64,000 bases of DNA from Papilionanthe hookeriana x Papilionanthe teres (GCA_022702705.1 CM040431.1:29313185-29377184), one strand, 5' to 3'; shown: positions 24,169 through 37,344, counted from the stretch's first letter. The notes: generated by a model from the sequence alone, not told the origin. Made by a program: numbers and translations.

Positions 24169-24172
24169 AACA

Positions 24173-24970
24173 TCTCCATCTGAGGGAGATTTGGATATAA
24201 TCATTGCCTACATGACTGATAGTACTGGTGCCTGGAAGATTCAGAACGGAAAAAGGGTAAATTTTTCATCTTCTAAGCTTAATGGTGTTTTGAAGGCATG
24301 ACACTACTTTATTTTCGCTCGTCTCCTTCCATCCAATCATCCGAGCGAGGTTACCAAAGATAGTAGCTATCCTTAACTACCGCATTCAAGAGAGGAAGCC
24401 TATTGATGTAGGGAGCATTATTTATGATTCTGTAGAGGCTACTACTCATTCTAGCACTTCTATTGGACTTGGTTTTCCATCTCTGATCTATTCTCTATGT
24501 GAAAGTGCTGGAGTAGTTGCTGAGCTTTCTGAGGAAAAGCTCAAGTCGATAAAGTCTATAGGAAGAGAGAGTGTCAATATTTATGATCGAATTCGAGGTA
24601 AGAGTTCTACTGCACATTCTGGTTCATTACCTACTTCAGGTAGAACTTCTACTTCTAGACCATTTACTTCTACTGAGCCACCATCTACTTTTTGGGAGAC
24701 TATGCATGATCAGTTTATAGAGCAGCAGAATGAGTTATTCCTAGCTCATTGTAGAGTAGATACGTTCGATAAGAAGATCGATCATCTTTCTGAGTATAGA
24801 CAAAGAAAGAGTGATTACGATGCTGAGTATTCTGAGTCTTTAGTGAGATTTCTGAAAGGTGAGCACGATGTTCGCTCCCTACTTGTCCCGCATATTCACC
24901 ATATGTCGATCCGAAGGATATGGAGTTTTCTTTTGGTGATGATGATGATGAAGCTGCGTATAGTGATTAG
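24173..24970 (+). pseudogene. 3' end of Athila-type 'putative plant transposon protein' ORF, truncated by Tat insertion
   Basis: Plus-strand translation gives FARLLPSNHPSEVTKD, a PIDVGSIIYDSVEATTHS-like block and LGFPSLIYSLCESAGV. These resemble the family annotated as 'putative plant transposon protein', found in the env-like region downstream of pol in Athila elements. The C terminus reads YVDPKDMEFSFGDDDDEAA before a TAG at 24968-24970. One or more frame changes occur (about 24340-24380 and between 24800 and 24900). The 5' part is missing because LTR-B abuts at 24172. The family assignment is from memory of the motif pattern, not from a search. Confidence 0.6.
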
Positions 24971-26337
24971 TAGCTCGACTTACCTCTCGGAGATGCGTTG
25001 ATTATGTTTTTAGTGTGTTTCTTGTTTCTTGTGTTATTTAGTGTGATGTTATTTGTTAGTGTTGATGTGAATCTTTTATGTTGAAACTGTTTTTAGATTA
25101 TCTGATGTGTGTTTAAGACTGAAATATGAATGAATTTTTATAAAAGTTTATTTCTGTTTCAGCCTACTGTTTAGTGTTCATGAATAGTTAGTAATTTTGC
25201 ATATTCAAAAATAAAATAATAAAAAAGGGATTTTTTAGAAATTAACTCCTGCTTTGCAAAACTTTTCTATATATGCTTAATCAATTCTGTTATATTCATA
25301 TTAAAACATGTGTAGAAGTAGAAGTTGGTTTTTCCTTACTGCATCATTATTGTACTTAGATTCATTCTTGTTTATTTCTTTCTCTCATGCTTTAGAAAAT
25401 TTCATGATTCATATTTATACTAAAGCTGAAGTTTGGGGGAAGGGAAAATATTTATCAAATTTAAATATTATTTGTCCTTAATGAACTAATATTTTCTTTA
25501 AAATTATATTAACATAACATAAGGAATGAAAAATCTGTTTAAGATTACCTAAATTTTTGAATTTATAAATAATTTAGTAAGCTTGACTAAAATTTCAAAA
25601 ATTTTGATTGATTTTAAGAATAGAATTATTTAACTTAAAGAATAATAAGATCAAAATTTTTTTATTTATAGTAAAGAGAATTGTATTTTTGAAATACTAA
25701 GGAATCAAGATTATTGCTTGAAAAAGAAAAGAATGAAATAAATTTTGAAAAATAATAAATTATTAAAAAATGTCATATTTATTAAGTAAGAATGTATAAG
25801 TTTTTGAAAATAAGTTAAGGATAGTGAAGTTCAAAATCATTAACATGCTATCCAAAAATAGTAATCCTCACTTAAAAATAAAAAAAAGGATTGAAAAACA
25901 ATCCAAAAGAGAAAAAAAAGAAAGTGAGTAAAAGCTTGAGGAAATGTCTAATCAAAAATTGGCTTCACTTGAATTATCTTATAGGAAGAAAACTGATTAC
26001 ATTTTTAACTTAATTTCTATGTACAGATATTTTTACTAGAAAAATATTTCATGAAAATTTTTTTCTTGTAAATATTCTATGTGACCTTAATATGATAAAC
26101 TACAATTATTCTTGAAATAATTGAAAAATTGGAAGTCTTATGATTTGGTAGTTAAATGTTCTTTAATTCTTAAAATTAAACTTAATTAGTAAAATTTGGT
26201 TAATGATTTGCTAAAGCATTTATAAAACCAAAAATTATAATGAATCTTAAATATTTTAACTTCATTCCAAATGTTATCTATTTTATGTAATTAAAAGGGT
26301 TACTTGAGGACAAGTAACGTTTAAGTTTGAGGGAATT
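24971..26337 (+). other. 3' untranslated part of Athila-like element, ending in PPT
   Basis: AT-rich with no gene. It ends with GAGGACAAGTAACGTTTAAG and AGTTTGAGGGAATT directly before the LTR at 26338. That is the usual pre-LTR sequence and polypurine tract of Athila-like elements, with one G of the run changed to A. Confidence 0.65.
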
Positions 26338-26878
26338 TGATCTACCTAAAAATACACATTTTTATGCCTTATTTATGATTCAATTCTTAAGGATATTATG
26401 CTTTAATGAAAGGTATTTTCATGTTTTTGGATGTAGATGATTAAAAAAGAGTCCAAGAAGGAAAAATGAGCAAAAAGGAGCAAAAATGGAGCTTATGGAG
26501 CAAAATATTGGAATTATTGGTCTGGCACCTAGGCGCCTGCATCCGGCGCCTAAGCGCTACTCGATACGTACGCTGTTAAGATTTTTCGATGATTTTGGGA
26601 GTTATTTTGACGGAGTTAAGAGGTTATCGGAGCTTCTGAAGACCGAAGTTACTCCTAATATATAAGACATGTGATACAATGCATTTGGACACAAGGAAAC
26701 TGTTTTAATCGCGAAGATGTGTGATCCAAAGTGAAGAGGTGTGAAGACTTGGTCACGGAGTCCGCGCCAGCGCCAAATCCCGGCGCCTAGGCGCGACAGT
26801 TACCTTCTAGAAGATGCATTGAATTTAGATGAATTTTGAAGAGGTGTCTTAAGCAATCCCTTGTCAAATTCAGAGTTC

Positions 26879-26887
26879 TATAAATAG
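26879..26887 (+). promoter_or_regulatory. TATA box in Athila-like LTR
   Basis: TATAAATAG precedes GAAGCCCATTC by the usual distance, in the orientation of the element. This is a consensus plant TATA box. Confidence 0.6.
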
Positions 26888-27851
26888 AAGCCCATTCTAC
26901 AGAGAAAATGGCCCCTTTTAGCACCTTCTCTCCCCCCTCTAGTTTTAATTAGTTTTTTAGTCTCTTCCACACTTAGGAGCCACTTTATTTTGTATCTAGT
27001 GAGTTTATTTTGAGTATTTATTGCGTGTTATTGCTGTTTGAGTCTTTCATCATTGCTTTGGAGTCAGTAGAAGTCAGCGGATCACTTAAAGGAACACTTC
27101 AGATAAGTATTTGTAACTTGGTTCAAAGTTTTATAAATATGTTTTGTTGTGTGATTTCAATGTGTTCGAGTAGCTAGTTATCTTTCTCCTTTCAACTATG
27201 AAAAGATAATAAATTAATTAAATTTTGTAGGAGAATTAAATTTAAAATATTTAAAATATCGTGATGATATTAATACTCGATCTTACTTTATTTTTTAAAT
27301 TAGTAATTTAAATTGTTAAAACCCGTCAAGAATTTCGAGACTCGTCCGAGATAAATTCTTAACTAGTAGATATCACATGAATCCTTAGGTAATCGCAGGT
27401 TATACGCGGGTTATTTAAGGTGAAGTGCAAATAAATAGGAAGATATCATTTATTGGGCATAAAATTAATTAGTTTTTAGAGTGACAAACTAAATTCTAAT
27501 AATTTGGTTTATAGAAAGGGAACGGGTCACTGGTAGAGCCGACCATAGCCACCCTTGGATATCTAGTAGTGTGAGCCTAGATTAACCTATTCTACTAATA
27601 AAACATCTTGAACCGATCTATAGATTAGTCAACGTTCTTCGCACTCTGACTTAAAGGGTAAAGAATATGAATGCTTCTATTCGCACAATACCATACTAAA
27701 TTCTCCGTAAAAGATAATTATTCTAAAAATCTTGGATTAGTCAAAAGGAGAAAGTCGTTTTTATACTTGCATTGAATTTTAATTATCGCTTACTTTACTT
27801 TATTACTGCTTACTTATAGTAAAAATTGTTAGTAAACTAAGTTTTAAAAAA

Positions 27852-28026
<175 letters not shown>

Positions 28027-28235
28027 CTTTTAATTTGAAAAATTCCAAAATATTTCTTACATTTCTTACTTTTTATGAAAACACTATCCCCGTGGGATCG
28101 ATAACCGTGACTCCACTAGAGCTCTCGTATTACTCGAACGATACGTATACTTGAGTTTAAAATTGTGACTTTTACAATAACTATTATAAAATTAATTATA
28201 AATTCATAAGTAAAAGTAAACATTGCACATCAAGT

Positions 28236-28257
28236 TTTTGAAGACATTTGCCAGGAA
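28236..28257 (+). other. Decayed Athila-type PBS
   Basis: TTTTTGAAGACATTTGCCAG follows the LTR end. It matches the familiar TTTGGCGCCGTTGCCGGGG type of PBS at most positions, with CpG-to-TpG/CpA-like changes. Confidence 0.55.
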
Positions 28258-28412
28258 TTAAATATTCTAAAAAGTTGTATCAAATTCTTGTATTTAAAAG
28301 TATATATAAAGTCGCATCGCATCAATTATCTAAATAAATTCCTTTGCGAAGTAGTTTATGATTAAGCCTTAAGGCTTAAGAACTCAAACATAAATTTCTA
28401 GATACAGCTTAA
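28258..28412 (+). other. Fragment of Athila-like 5' leader
   Basis: AT-rich with no ORF. It is interrupted at 28412 by solo LTR-C. The last five bases, CTTAA, are its left target duplication. Confidence 0.4.
28408..28412. repeat. Target-site duplication CTTAA, left of LTR-C
   Basis: CTTAA immediately precedes TGTCGGCA. Confidence 0.9.
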
Positions 28413-31400
28413 TGTCGGCATATTTTTAGGTTGAGTGTTGTATTTTGAAAAGGGGTCGCCTATAGAAATTGTCGGCGAATTTTAGATTTTAAATTTAATT
28501 TAAATATATATATATAATTTAGAAAGTAGCATTTGATTTTGAAAATAATTTTAAATTTGAAAATTTTAAGATATGAAATCAAACCGATCTCACATCCCAA
28601 ATAGTTTATATAAATGAGCGCCACATCACAAGCTCGTGTATCTATCCCGAAGAATAGACACACCGCTCGATGATGGGGCTCGGTTAAATAAACTAGAAGA
28701 TTTGTGACATCCGTTTGGTCTCGCGAACCAATTTTATAAGCCGACAAGTTCCCTCGCTTAATATAAATGAATTAAACAGGGTTTATATTACTCGGGTTCT
28801 TAAAATTCCTATAAGGGCAAGCCCCTATAGTTAATTACATCTTAAGTGACAGGAATCACCTAAGAAAACTCTCGATAATAATCAGTAGTTCTCGCTCTCA
28901 AGAATTTCAAAGTTTAAGTTTTCAAGGGATCGAATTTTGGAATTTCAATAGGGAATCGGATCAAATTTGGAACATTTTATTTTGGGAATTCAAAGGAAGA
29001 AAGGTAGGAGAAATTACAGATTCGAAGCGAACTTCGATAATTTCCCGACTATCCTATTGTTTGGCTTGAATTTAGGAAAGCCCTAATGTTTATTTAACGT
29101 TTTGATCTTGCCAATTTTAATTAATTAGGACTTATATTCGTATGACATGATCATACAAACAGCCTCGAAGATGTGAGGGTTTATGTCATGTCGAGCGACT
29201 ACCTCGGAGTCCTAAGACCGGTTAGGGCTTAATTTGCAATGCAAATGCCTAACAAAAGGTTGAGGATTTATGTCGCACTAGTGCAAACTACCTCGAAGTC
29301 CTATGGTTCGGTTATTTAATTCTAAGAAAGTTTTACCGAAGTAGACTCGAGTTTTCGTTGATGACGATGGCCCTGCTGCCCACCATGCTCCAAGCTCTTT
29401 GTTGTTGCAGAGGTTTAGTTTTAGAAGATTGTAATCAAAAGAGAAGAGAAGAGTTTGGTTTTAGAAATCTTAAAGTCCAAGTGTTTTTTTTATGTTTTAA
29501 TTAAAACAAATCTTAAAGTTGATTATAACAACACCGGCTAAGATCCCACGGCTCCATCCTTCCGCATCGTTATTTTTATCGGATTCACTTAGTCCAGATG
29601 AATTTGCTAAACTCAAAATGAGTTCCACACTTTCATTTAGACCGCGGGAAATCCCGTTAGCAACACGTAGGTTACATCATCCGAGGTATTTCCGATCATC
29701 CAACAAGACGTTTTAATTTAGTTGTAGTTGTAGTTTTGTTGTTTTGTTAGTGATTAAATTTTGAGTTTTTTTATATTTTGAAATGTTGTGGCGGTGAATT
29801 TTATCTTGCAATGACTTTTAATTTAGTTTTGGTTTTGGTTTTAGTGCTATCCTAAAGGTGTGGGTTTTCATGCAACGATTGTTTATCATGCAAGAAAAGT
29901 AAGTGTGATGCAATTAAGTAAATTGCAAGAAGGTAAATTGCAATAAAATAAAAGCGTACCTGGAGGGTCTTCCCGTCATCCCAAGCTACACTTAAACACA
30001 ATTTAGAATATTTAAGCATTTAAAGCAAGTTCCTAGGTAAAGCTAAGGGAAGGGTTATGGTTTTCTACCAGGTCCTACTCCTATAGCTAGTTATCTCCTA
30101 TGACGTCTAGGTTCTTGTGTTTTGGTTTGAGGACGATTTTCTTCATCAAAGAATAATTAAGTTCAATTTGTTCTTATAAACATCCTATCATATCGAGGAA
30201 GTGCTTAAGACGAATCTTAAACATCTTTTCAATACCTCTAGGATTGTTTTAAGTCTAAGAGAATTTAATTATACAAAATGAATTAATCCTCCAGTGAGTT
30301 CAAGTTTTGTTATCTCGTCAAATGAATTCAGACATTTGAATATCCTATGAGTGAAGTAATACTTCACTTAACACTCCATTTAGGAGTTATGACAACATAC
30401 GAGCTTTTGAGGGAAAATTAATGTTCAAGTGATTTGTGATTTAATTTAATTTCAATTAATGGTTTAAGTTTCGAATAGATGTTCAAGTTGTTTTAGATTT
30501 ATTTCGAATTCTTTTATGTCTTTGGTGATGTTATATTTAATTCAATTTAATTTAATTTAATTTTAATTTAATTTGGTTTAGTTTTACTTTCAATTTAATT
30601 TTATTTAATTTAATTTAGTTTAATACATTTTAATTTAATTTAATTTAATTTAATATGTTTTAATTTAATTTTATTTTATTTTATTTAATATGTTTTAATT
30701 TAATTTAAATTTAATTTAAATTTTTAATTTTAATTTAATATTTTATATCTCTTTTTTTTAAATATTTTAAAGATGGTTTAATTTAATTATTAAAGTATTA
30801 ATTTAATTGAAAATTTGGAAGGATTTAATTTAAATGTTTTAATCTTTAATTTAATTTAATGATTAAGTCTTTTAATATTTTAAATCTTGAATTTGATTAT
30901 CATTTTAATTAGGAATTGAATGTTATTGAGGTGATTAATTTAGGGATTTTTTTAGATTAAAGAATAAATTTCTTCCTAATAATATCCCTATTTTAATAAT
31001 TCCAATTTTTTTATTAATCTTCCAAATTTAATTAATTAATTGATTAAGGTTTATTCTTAAAAATGATTGGTGGGTTTCTACCCTTAATTATTTAAATTTC
31101 AATCATCCAAATCAGATTAGGATCAAATATTTTACTCTTTCATTTTATTAAGCCTAAAGTTTTAATTAAGGGTTAAAATTTTAATTACCATTTTGCCCTT
31201 CAAGCTTAATAATTCCATAACTCACTAAATTAAGCTTAAATGAATTTGAAATTTTTATGTGACTTCACTTATATGTCAATCAAGACATTAGAGGAGAAAA
31301 TATGATTTTTCTGTATTTAATTTATTTATGTAATTATTTTTGGTGGAAAATAGAGATTTTCAAGTAAAATTTAATAATATGACCAAGGGAAAGTTTCTGT

Positions 31401-34400
31401 CTTTAAGAAAATTATGGGACATTCCTAATGACCAGTGGACCACTTGGACCAATTTTGGTGATTTTTTGAATTATATTATTTTTATTATAATTATTTTGAG
31501 TTTTGGAGTATTAATTAATTTAAAAATAAAATAAAGATTGAAAAATAAATTTTATATTTTTCAAAAATCTCTCTGATATCAAGGAAACCATAGAACCAAT
31601 TTTTATAATTTTCTAATTTTTCTTTGATTTATTAGAATTATTTTAGTGGAAATGCTAGAAAATACATTTTTTTTTAATTTTAAAATTACCTTAGGGTTTT
31701 AAAATTTAATATCTCATCATAGAGACTTAAGAAAAATATGGGGTTTGTTCCTAAATGATTAAAATTCAAAATGTGACATTTTGGTGAATTTTATTATTTT
31801 TGTGATTTTTATTATTTTTTAATTATTAAAAATATTAAAATAATGTAAAAAATCAACTTTTTTGGAAAATTGCAATTTTATTTTTCTTAAATTCCCCTGA
31901 TATCAGAGAGGCTTTAAAACCAATTTGGTGAATTTTTGAAAAGTATTTTGAAAGTTATGAATTTTTGAAGTTTAAGTTTGGCTAAATGGCTTAATCAACC
32001 CATTTGATAGGGCTAACCAAGTCCAATTGACTTCAAACTTTTATGGTGGGTTCCTCTGATCCTAAAGGTCAGTGGAGGATTGATTTCAAGTCAATTTGAT
32101 GTATGATTAGCTCTAATTAATTAAAGCTCCATTTTGGGTGTTTAAGCCAATTAGGGTTATTACAAGTGAGTTAACTTAAAAACCATTTTACCTAGGGTCC
32201 TCTAGTCATAAGAAACATCACCAAATTTTCCTAGAATTTATTTCACAACATGCTAATCATTAGAATTAAAATATTCAGAATAGTGACCTAGAATTGAAAA
32301 ATCAATAACTCTTCATAGGGGTGGCCTCTGACTTTAAAAAATTCAAGGAATGTTCCCAAATTCAGAGGCTTCAAAAGCCCTATGGTCTCATACCATGGTG
32401 AATTGTATACATGCATGGAGAATTGAAATAGTGCAGAGAGTAAATAAATAATTAAAAATAAAATACTTGATGAAATTAAATGATTTCTTTTCCACATTAT
32501 TCTCCTCTATTCACTGAGCAATAGGGTATTTTTATTTTATTTTTCTGATTTTCGTACACAAAGTTATGCATTTTTCAAGTTTAGGGAATTAAATAAATAA
32601 GAAAAATCCTATTTTTCTACTTAAGTGACGCGGCGCCAGCTCAACCTCGGCAGCTCCGAACGCACACCCGTCATCTTCTGATTCGGCGCAGCCATCCGAC
32701 TCGCCGCCTCCGTGGCCCCGCGGTTCACGTACCATCGCGCCGTCCGGCTCAATCCGTACCGTCCGCTCGATACACGCTCGATCCGACGGCTCCCGACCAT
32801 CGTCTACGACCGGTGTGCGCCCGTGACCGTCAACCTTCTAACCCTAATTTCTCACTCGATTCTCAACGGATTTTCGTGTTCTTATGCTCTATGGATTCAT
32901 CTCGAGGAGACGAACACATCCATACCGTAAACATGCATTGAAATCGACTCAAATTAAATAGAGAATATCCGTAAGCTCGGGAAGAAGAGTGAGTCCATAC
33001 CTTTGCTCGCAGAAGTGCGGCTTCGATCCGAGGGTCGTGTCACCTTCGATCGGGTCCAAGCAAGCTCCGGATGAAGTCCCTTGGCCGGTGAATCGTCCAG
33101 TATGATTTCGACCACGCCCGATTACAAAGCTTGGAGTCCGGAACAGATGGGTGGCCCGGAGAGGGGCTTTCACCGGGAACTCCTTCTCTTGACCTCGTGC
33201 GGTGTGGGTGAGTTTAATTTGAGTTTGGTGGAGAGTCGGGAGATGTCCTATTTTTTGGTGGAATTTTGGTCGAGAAATCGGTCTCGTTGGCGGGGATTAT
33301 GGCAAATTGTCACCTGGGGATCAACCGCTCTAAGTGTGGAGAGTGGTCCTGAGCAATTTTGCGGTGGTTTCGACAAGGTCCGGTTCAGCACCTCTCATGG
33401 ACGAGAGGAGGTGAGGTTTAAATAGGAGAGGGTGGAGGGCCTCCTGTGGGGGTTTAAGGCTTGGGATCAGCTACTTAAGTCAAGGGAAGAACAGACCATG
33501 GTGGCCATCGGGCTCGAAGCGGCTCGACAGTGGGAATTCCAAACTTCGGCTCCTCCCAAGGTCTCGGCCATGGTGTTTTCCCGGCGGCCCGGTGGCCGGC
33601 CGGCCGTGCACCGGTCACCATCTTGTTCGGGTGGGTCGTGGCCGGGGTTTAGTGCAATCAATCGGCCATGGACATGTGTAAAGGAGTTCGATTTAAATGG
33701 AATGGGAGAAGGCTCATTTTTGGCTTGGTTTGGGTCAACCCATGGAAATAGGCTTGGTGCACCTCCCCAAGACCTGATTTCGAGCCGAGGGAATCATTTA
33801 GGTCGGCTTAGAAGGAGTGGTGAAGTCTCCATCCATGGTGAGGCGGCTAAGCATGGTTTAGTGTGTGACATGCTTAAGGTAAAAAAGGGTTTAAAAGGGT
33901 TTAAGAAAGAGATCCCCTCTCTTGCCATTAATGGTTTGGTGAGGTGGAAAGTAGATTCCATGGCTCTCATGGCTTCCATGTGGCTCATGCATGGCTTCAT
34001 GGCTCATCTTTGGCTTGGGAAAAGTTTGGTCAATTTCATGAAAAAGGCTTTAAAAATTTTGGTAATTTAGGGGTGATTTGATGGGATTTGTCATATGGCT
34101 TGATTTGGATTTGTTTTATCATGGATTTAGAACTTAGGAGATGGTTTTATCAAATGGATGATGATAGAGGATTGTCATGTGGGCTTTGGGCCTTTTGAAA
34201 TTATTTTTGATGGGCTTTTAGGAAGGCTAAGGGAGTGGGCTTTGGCCTTTAGGTTTAAGAATGAATTCATGGATGGGAATTTTGTAGAATTTTGGGCAAA
34301 ATAATTGTTGGGTTTGGTTTAGGGACATGTCATGAGTGATTTGAAATGAATTTGGAGTGATTTGGGTTTGAATGGGGTTGGATTTGGGCCTCTTTGGTAA

Positions 34401-35814
34401 ATGGGCCAATGTAGGTCAAATTGAGCTAACTTGGGCCAATGTTGGGCTAGGGTTGAAATTGATGTAAAATTAATGTTGGGAAATATTTATGGGAGTGTTT
34501 CAAAGAGGTTTTGACTTTGGTTGGGTTTTGATTTTGGGGTTTGGGCTTATTTAGGTTAGGTTTGGGTTTAGGTCAAAATTGGGTCTTTTAGCTTTGGGTT
34601 GAATTTGAGTGGGGTTTGGGTCTAAATTTTGGGTAAATCATGTTAGTGTTTTGTTTGTGGCGATGTTAAGGAAGGTTTAGAAAAGATTTCGGGTTAATTG
34701 GAGTTGAATTGGGTTAGTTTGGGCTAAGTTTGTGTCATGGGTCCAAATTGGGCTTTAAGGTCAAAAGTGAAATTGGATTCAAATGCCAATCAAATTGAAC
34801 TTGTATTTGGTCTAGATTGGTGTTGAGGATGTTGAATTGAAGTTTAGAATTGAATTGGACCAGAATTTGGGTCAATTGGGTAGGTTTGGTTTGACATTGG
34901 GTTCACTTTGGGTTAAAATGGGTCAAATTGGGGATTTTGACAAAAGTATGGTAAATTGACAAAATTGGCCCATGGTGTAGTTGAACAAAATGAAATTGGG
35001 AATATTTGGGATTTTCTGAAATTTTCTGGGAATTTTCTGAATTTTTTGATTTTTTGGCTAAGAGGGGCATTTTGGGTATTTGGAGGGTATTGGGAGGTAT
35101 TTTTGGAATTTTCGGTACTTCTGGCTATGGATGATCAATTTGAGTAATGTGGGAATGTTTGGGATTGGTTTTGAGGAATTTTGGGTATTTGGAGATTTTT
35201 TGAAAAATTTGGGTAATTTCAAGGGTTTTGGGTAGGTTAGGCGAGTGTAGGGTCCCTGGGTCAAAAATCGAAAATTTAGAAAATTGAAGATTGGGTAAAT
35301 GTAAGTGGAATGAAATCATTTTGGTTGAGCCATGAAGCCATATCAAGCCCACATGAGCCATGAAGGGACTCATTCGAGGCATTCATTATGTTGTTCCTAA
35401 CCCTCTTGCCAGCGGCTTAGGGGTTAAGGACCATCCATGTGAATCAGCTTCATGAGTCGGGAGGTCAAGTTGGATATAGGTGTGGTTTTAGGAGGTGTGT
35501 GAAAGTGTAGTGTATAAGTGTAGTGTGTGTGTAAGTCGGCCCTCACTGCGACTGAGCCACCTGTAGGGCGCTCCTAAGGCCAAAGAGTCCTATAGGAACT
35601 CATCCTTTAAACTTCCACATTTGATTTCAACCCTCTAGGTGATTAGGGGTCTACGGTCAAGTTTGTGGAGTTTGCAGGGAGTTAAGAAGTGGCTTGAATT
35701 TTTAGGTGGTGGGTCCCAATTCTAATCTTCTAGGATAGTCAAAGGAAAAGCCTAAGGCTAGATCCTAAGTACTAAAAAGAAGAAGAGAAGACCTCATCAA
35801 AAATAAGATCAACA
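28413..35814 (-). repeat. LTR-C, complete 7,402-bp solo LTR of the Tat family
   Basis: Full-length alignment to LTR-B, same orientation, with the same edges (TGTCGGCA and ATCAACA on the plus strand). It is flanked by a perfect 5-bp duplication CTTAA (28408-28412 and 35815-35819), which shows a complete insertion unit with no internal region. It is more diverged from A and B than they are from each other. The 212-codon plus-strand ORF at 33432-34070 is antisense to the LTR and broken in the other two copies. Confidence 0.93.
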
Positions 35815-35819
35815 CTTAA
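35815..35819. repeat. Target-site duplication CTTAA, right of LTR-C
   Basis: CTTAA immediately follows GATCAACA. Confidence 0.9.
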
Positions 35820-36170
35820 TTCGCCTCGAAAGTGTGTAACATAATTTTTTTCTCAGATTAGGTTAGAACACTTATGAGCTACTACTGAAGTGGAAATGAT
35901 AAGATATATGTTCTTATCCAAGTTCCTTTTTTATTGCTGCTTGGATAGAGAATGTTGTGATACTACCTGATTCAGTGATTCTTGTGTGTTAACTGAATAG
36001 AGCACTTGCTTAACGTTGATTCACAAGTAGAAAGAAACAGAAGGAGAAATGCAGTTGTGATATATTTGATATATGAGTACTACAACTCATACGTAGTTCA
36101 GTCTCCTTACATGACATCGTCTTATCTTGGTGATAAATGGGTTTAGGAGTTCCTTGTAGGACACCCAACA
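35820..36170. other. Spacer between LTR-C and PIF/Harbinger coding remnant
   Basis: I see no gene or clear repeat edge. It may be 5' DNA of the PIF/Harbinger relic, whose left terminal repeat was not found. Confidence 0.35.
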
Positions 36171-37344
36171 AGATTTAACATGTTTCATATGTCATGAACC
36201 ATATTTATCGATCTTCTAGACGAATTATACAGGAATCATGGACTTCAAGGTTCCTCTAGGATGACTTCCAGAGAAGTGTTAGCAATAACTATTTTAGCAC
36301 AATATGAATCTATAAAAGGAACAATAGAGCGATTTCAACATTCATCGGAAACAATCAACAGATACTTTTCAGTTGGGTTGAATGCTCTTGTTAGTTTATC
36401 ATTCAAAATTATCAAACCAAATGACCCAACATTTGAGAGGACTCTCATAGAGATTGTAGTTGACTCGTGGTATATGTCATATGTTAAGGTAATTTCTTTT
36501 CTTCAATATATTTAGAAGTCAAATAAATATAGTAATTTACACAACATTCTTTAATTTTTTTAGAATTTTATTGGAGTGATCGATGAAAAACACATGGATG
36601 CACATGTATCGAATAATGAAATGGTTGCATTCAATAGACGGTGTGGATCCCTAAGACAAAATGTGATAGCACTATATGGTTTCAACACGTGATTTACTTT
36701 TATTATGGCTAGTTGGGAAAGCAGTACACACGACTTTCAATTATTCAAACTTACCACAAGAAAGTATAAGTTCCTCACCCACCCCCAGGTTTGCTCAACC
36801 GTTAATCCTAATTAATTTTTTTTAAAGTGCAATACTAATTAATGTATTTGTGTCAGATAAATATTATTTGGTTGACGCCGGATACCCTTTACCAAGAGGG
36901 TTTCTAAAGTCATTCTCAGATACTAAATATCACATTCTCGATTTTGAAAGATCGAGCAATATTGCTCAAGGCATGAAAGAAATGTTTAACAAGAGACACT
37001 TGTCTTTACGCAGTGTCATTGAAATATCATTTGGAGTGTGGAAAAAAAGGGCCATACAATATAATATGCCGACATAGCCTTTGCCGAAGAAAGTGTAGAT
37101 TGTGGTGTCCATAATGGCTCTCCACAATTATATTCTGCAGCATCGTTCATGCAATGACATTGACTTCAGCATAGCCGATGAAGATCATTTGCATGTCCCA
37201 TCTGAAGCGTTTGAATATCACATAGGACTTTCTTTATCACATTCAGAAGTTGAATAATTTGAGAATTGCACTCAGGATGGAGAAGGTACTAAGGAAATGA
37301 ATAAATTGAAAGAGCGGATTACAGACGCCATTGTTGGCTGCTGA
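36171..37344 (+). pseudogene. PIF/Harbinger transposase (DDE), decayed
   Basis: Three exon-like blocks are joined by GT-AG introns (36489-36563 and 36789-36856). Block 2 has FIGVIDEKHMDAHVSNN and MASWESSTHD. Block 3 has DKYYLVDAGYPLPRGFL, FNKRHLSLRSVIEISFGVWK and ALHNYILQH. The DDE residues are visible as the aspartates of GVID and LVDAG and the glutamate of VIEIS. A TGA interrupts the GFNT-FTFIMA stretch where the family usually has an arginine (CGA to TGA fits cytosine deamination). Further stops occur near 37258. In the family this enzyme cuts and pastes elements with TAA/TTA target duplications. It is non-functional here. Confidence 0.88.

Larger units (their letters stand above)
1..24172 (-). 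mobile_element. Very large Tat-lineage Ty3/gypsy LTR retrotransposon (left LTR truncated by window)
   Basis: The element reads right to left: 5' LTR-B (16765-24172), PBS, gag, protease, RT, RNase H, second RNase H, integrase, an unknown block, two tandem arrays, a PPT-like tract and 3' LTR-A (1-3248). The two LTRs align over the 3.2 kb of LTR-A that is visible. Both end in TGTTGACC (element 5' side), and LTR-B ends in GCCGACA. The domain order, a second RNase H domain ending in ADALARLA before the integrase, and the absence of a chromodomain fit the Tat/Ogre lineage. The internal region is 13,516 bp. With two 7.4-kb LTRs the whole would be about 28 kb. No intact polyprotein frame remains. The base following LTR-B starts TCTCC, the candidate target duplication, but its partner lies outside the window. 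Confidence 0.9.
16765..24172 (-). repeat. LTR-B, complete 7,408-bp 5' LTR of the Tat element
   Basis: It runs from TGTCGGCA (plus-strand left edge) to GGTCAACA (right edge), so in element orientation TGTTGACC..TGCCGACA. It aligns with LTR-C over its whole length and with LTR-A over the 3.2 kb visible. Plus-strand layout: TATA-containing segment (16940), genic-looking but uncoded stretch (17.2-18.1 kb), pentanucleotide TTTAA repeats (18.86-19.22 kb), AT-rich DNA (to 20.9 kb), GC-rich island (21.0-21.3 kb), moderately GC-rich DNA, a G/T-rich block (22.5-23.6 kb) and the conserved end. Confidence 0.93.

Noticed and set aside
33432..34070. 212-codon plus-strand ORF, the longest in the window
   Set aside because: It lies inside LTR-C, antisense to the element. 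The same region in LTR-A and LTR-B is broken by stops and shifts. No domain is visible, so it is a chance ORF in GC-rich sequence.
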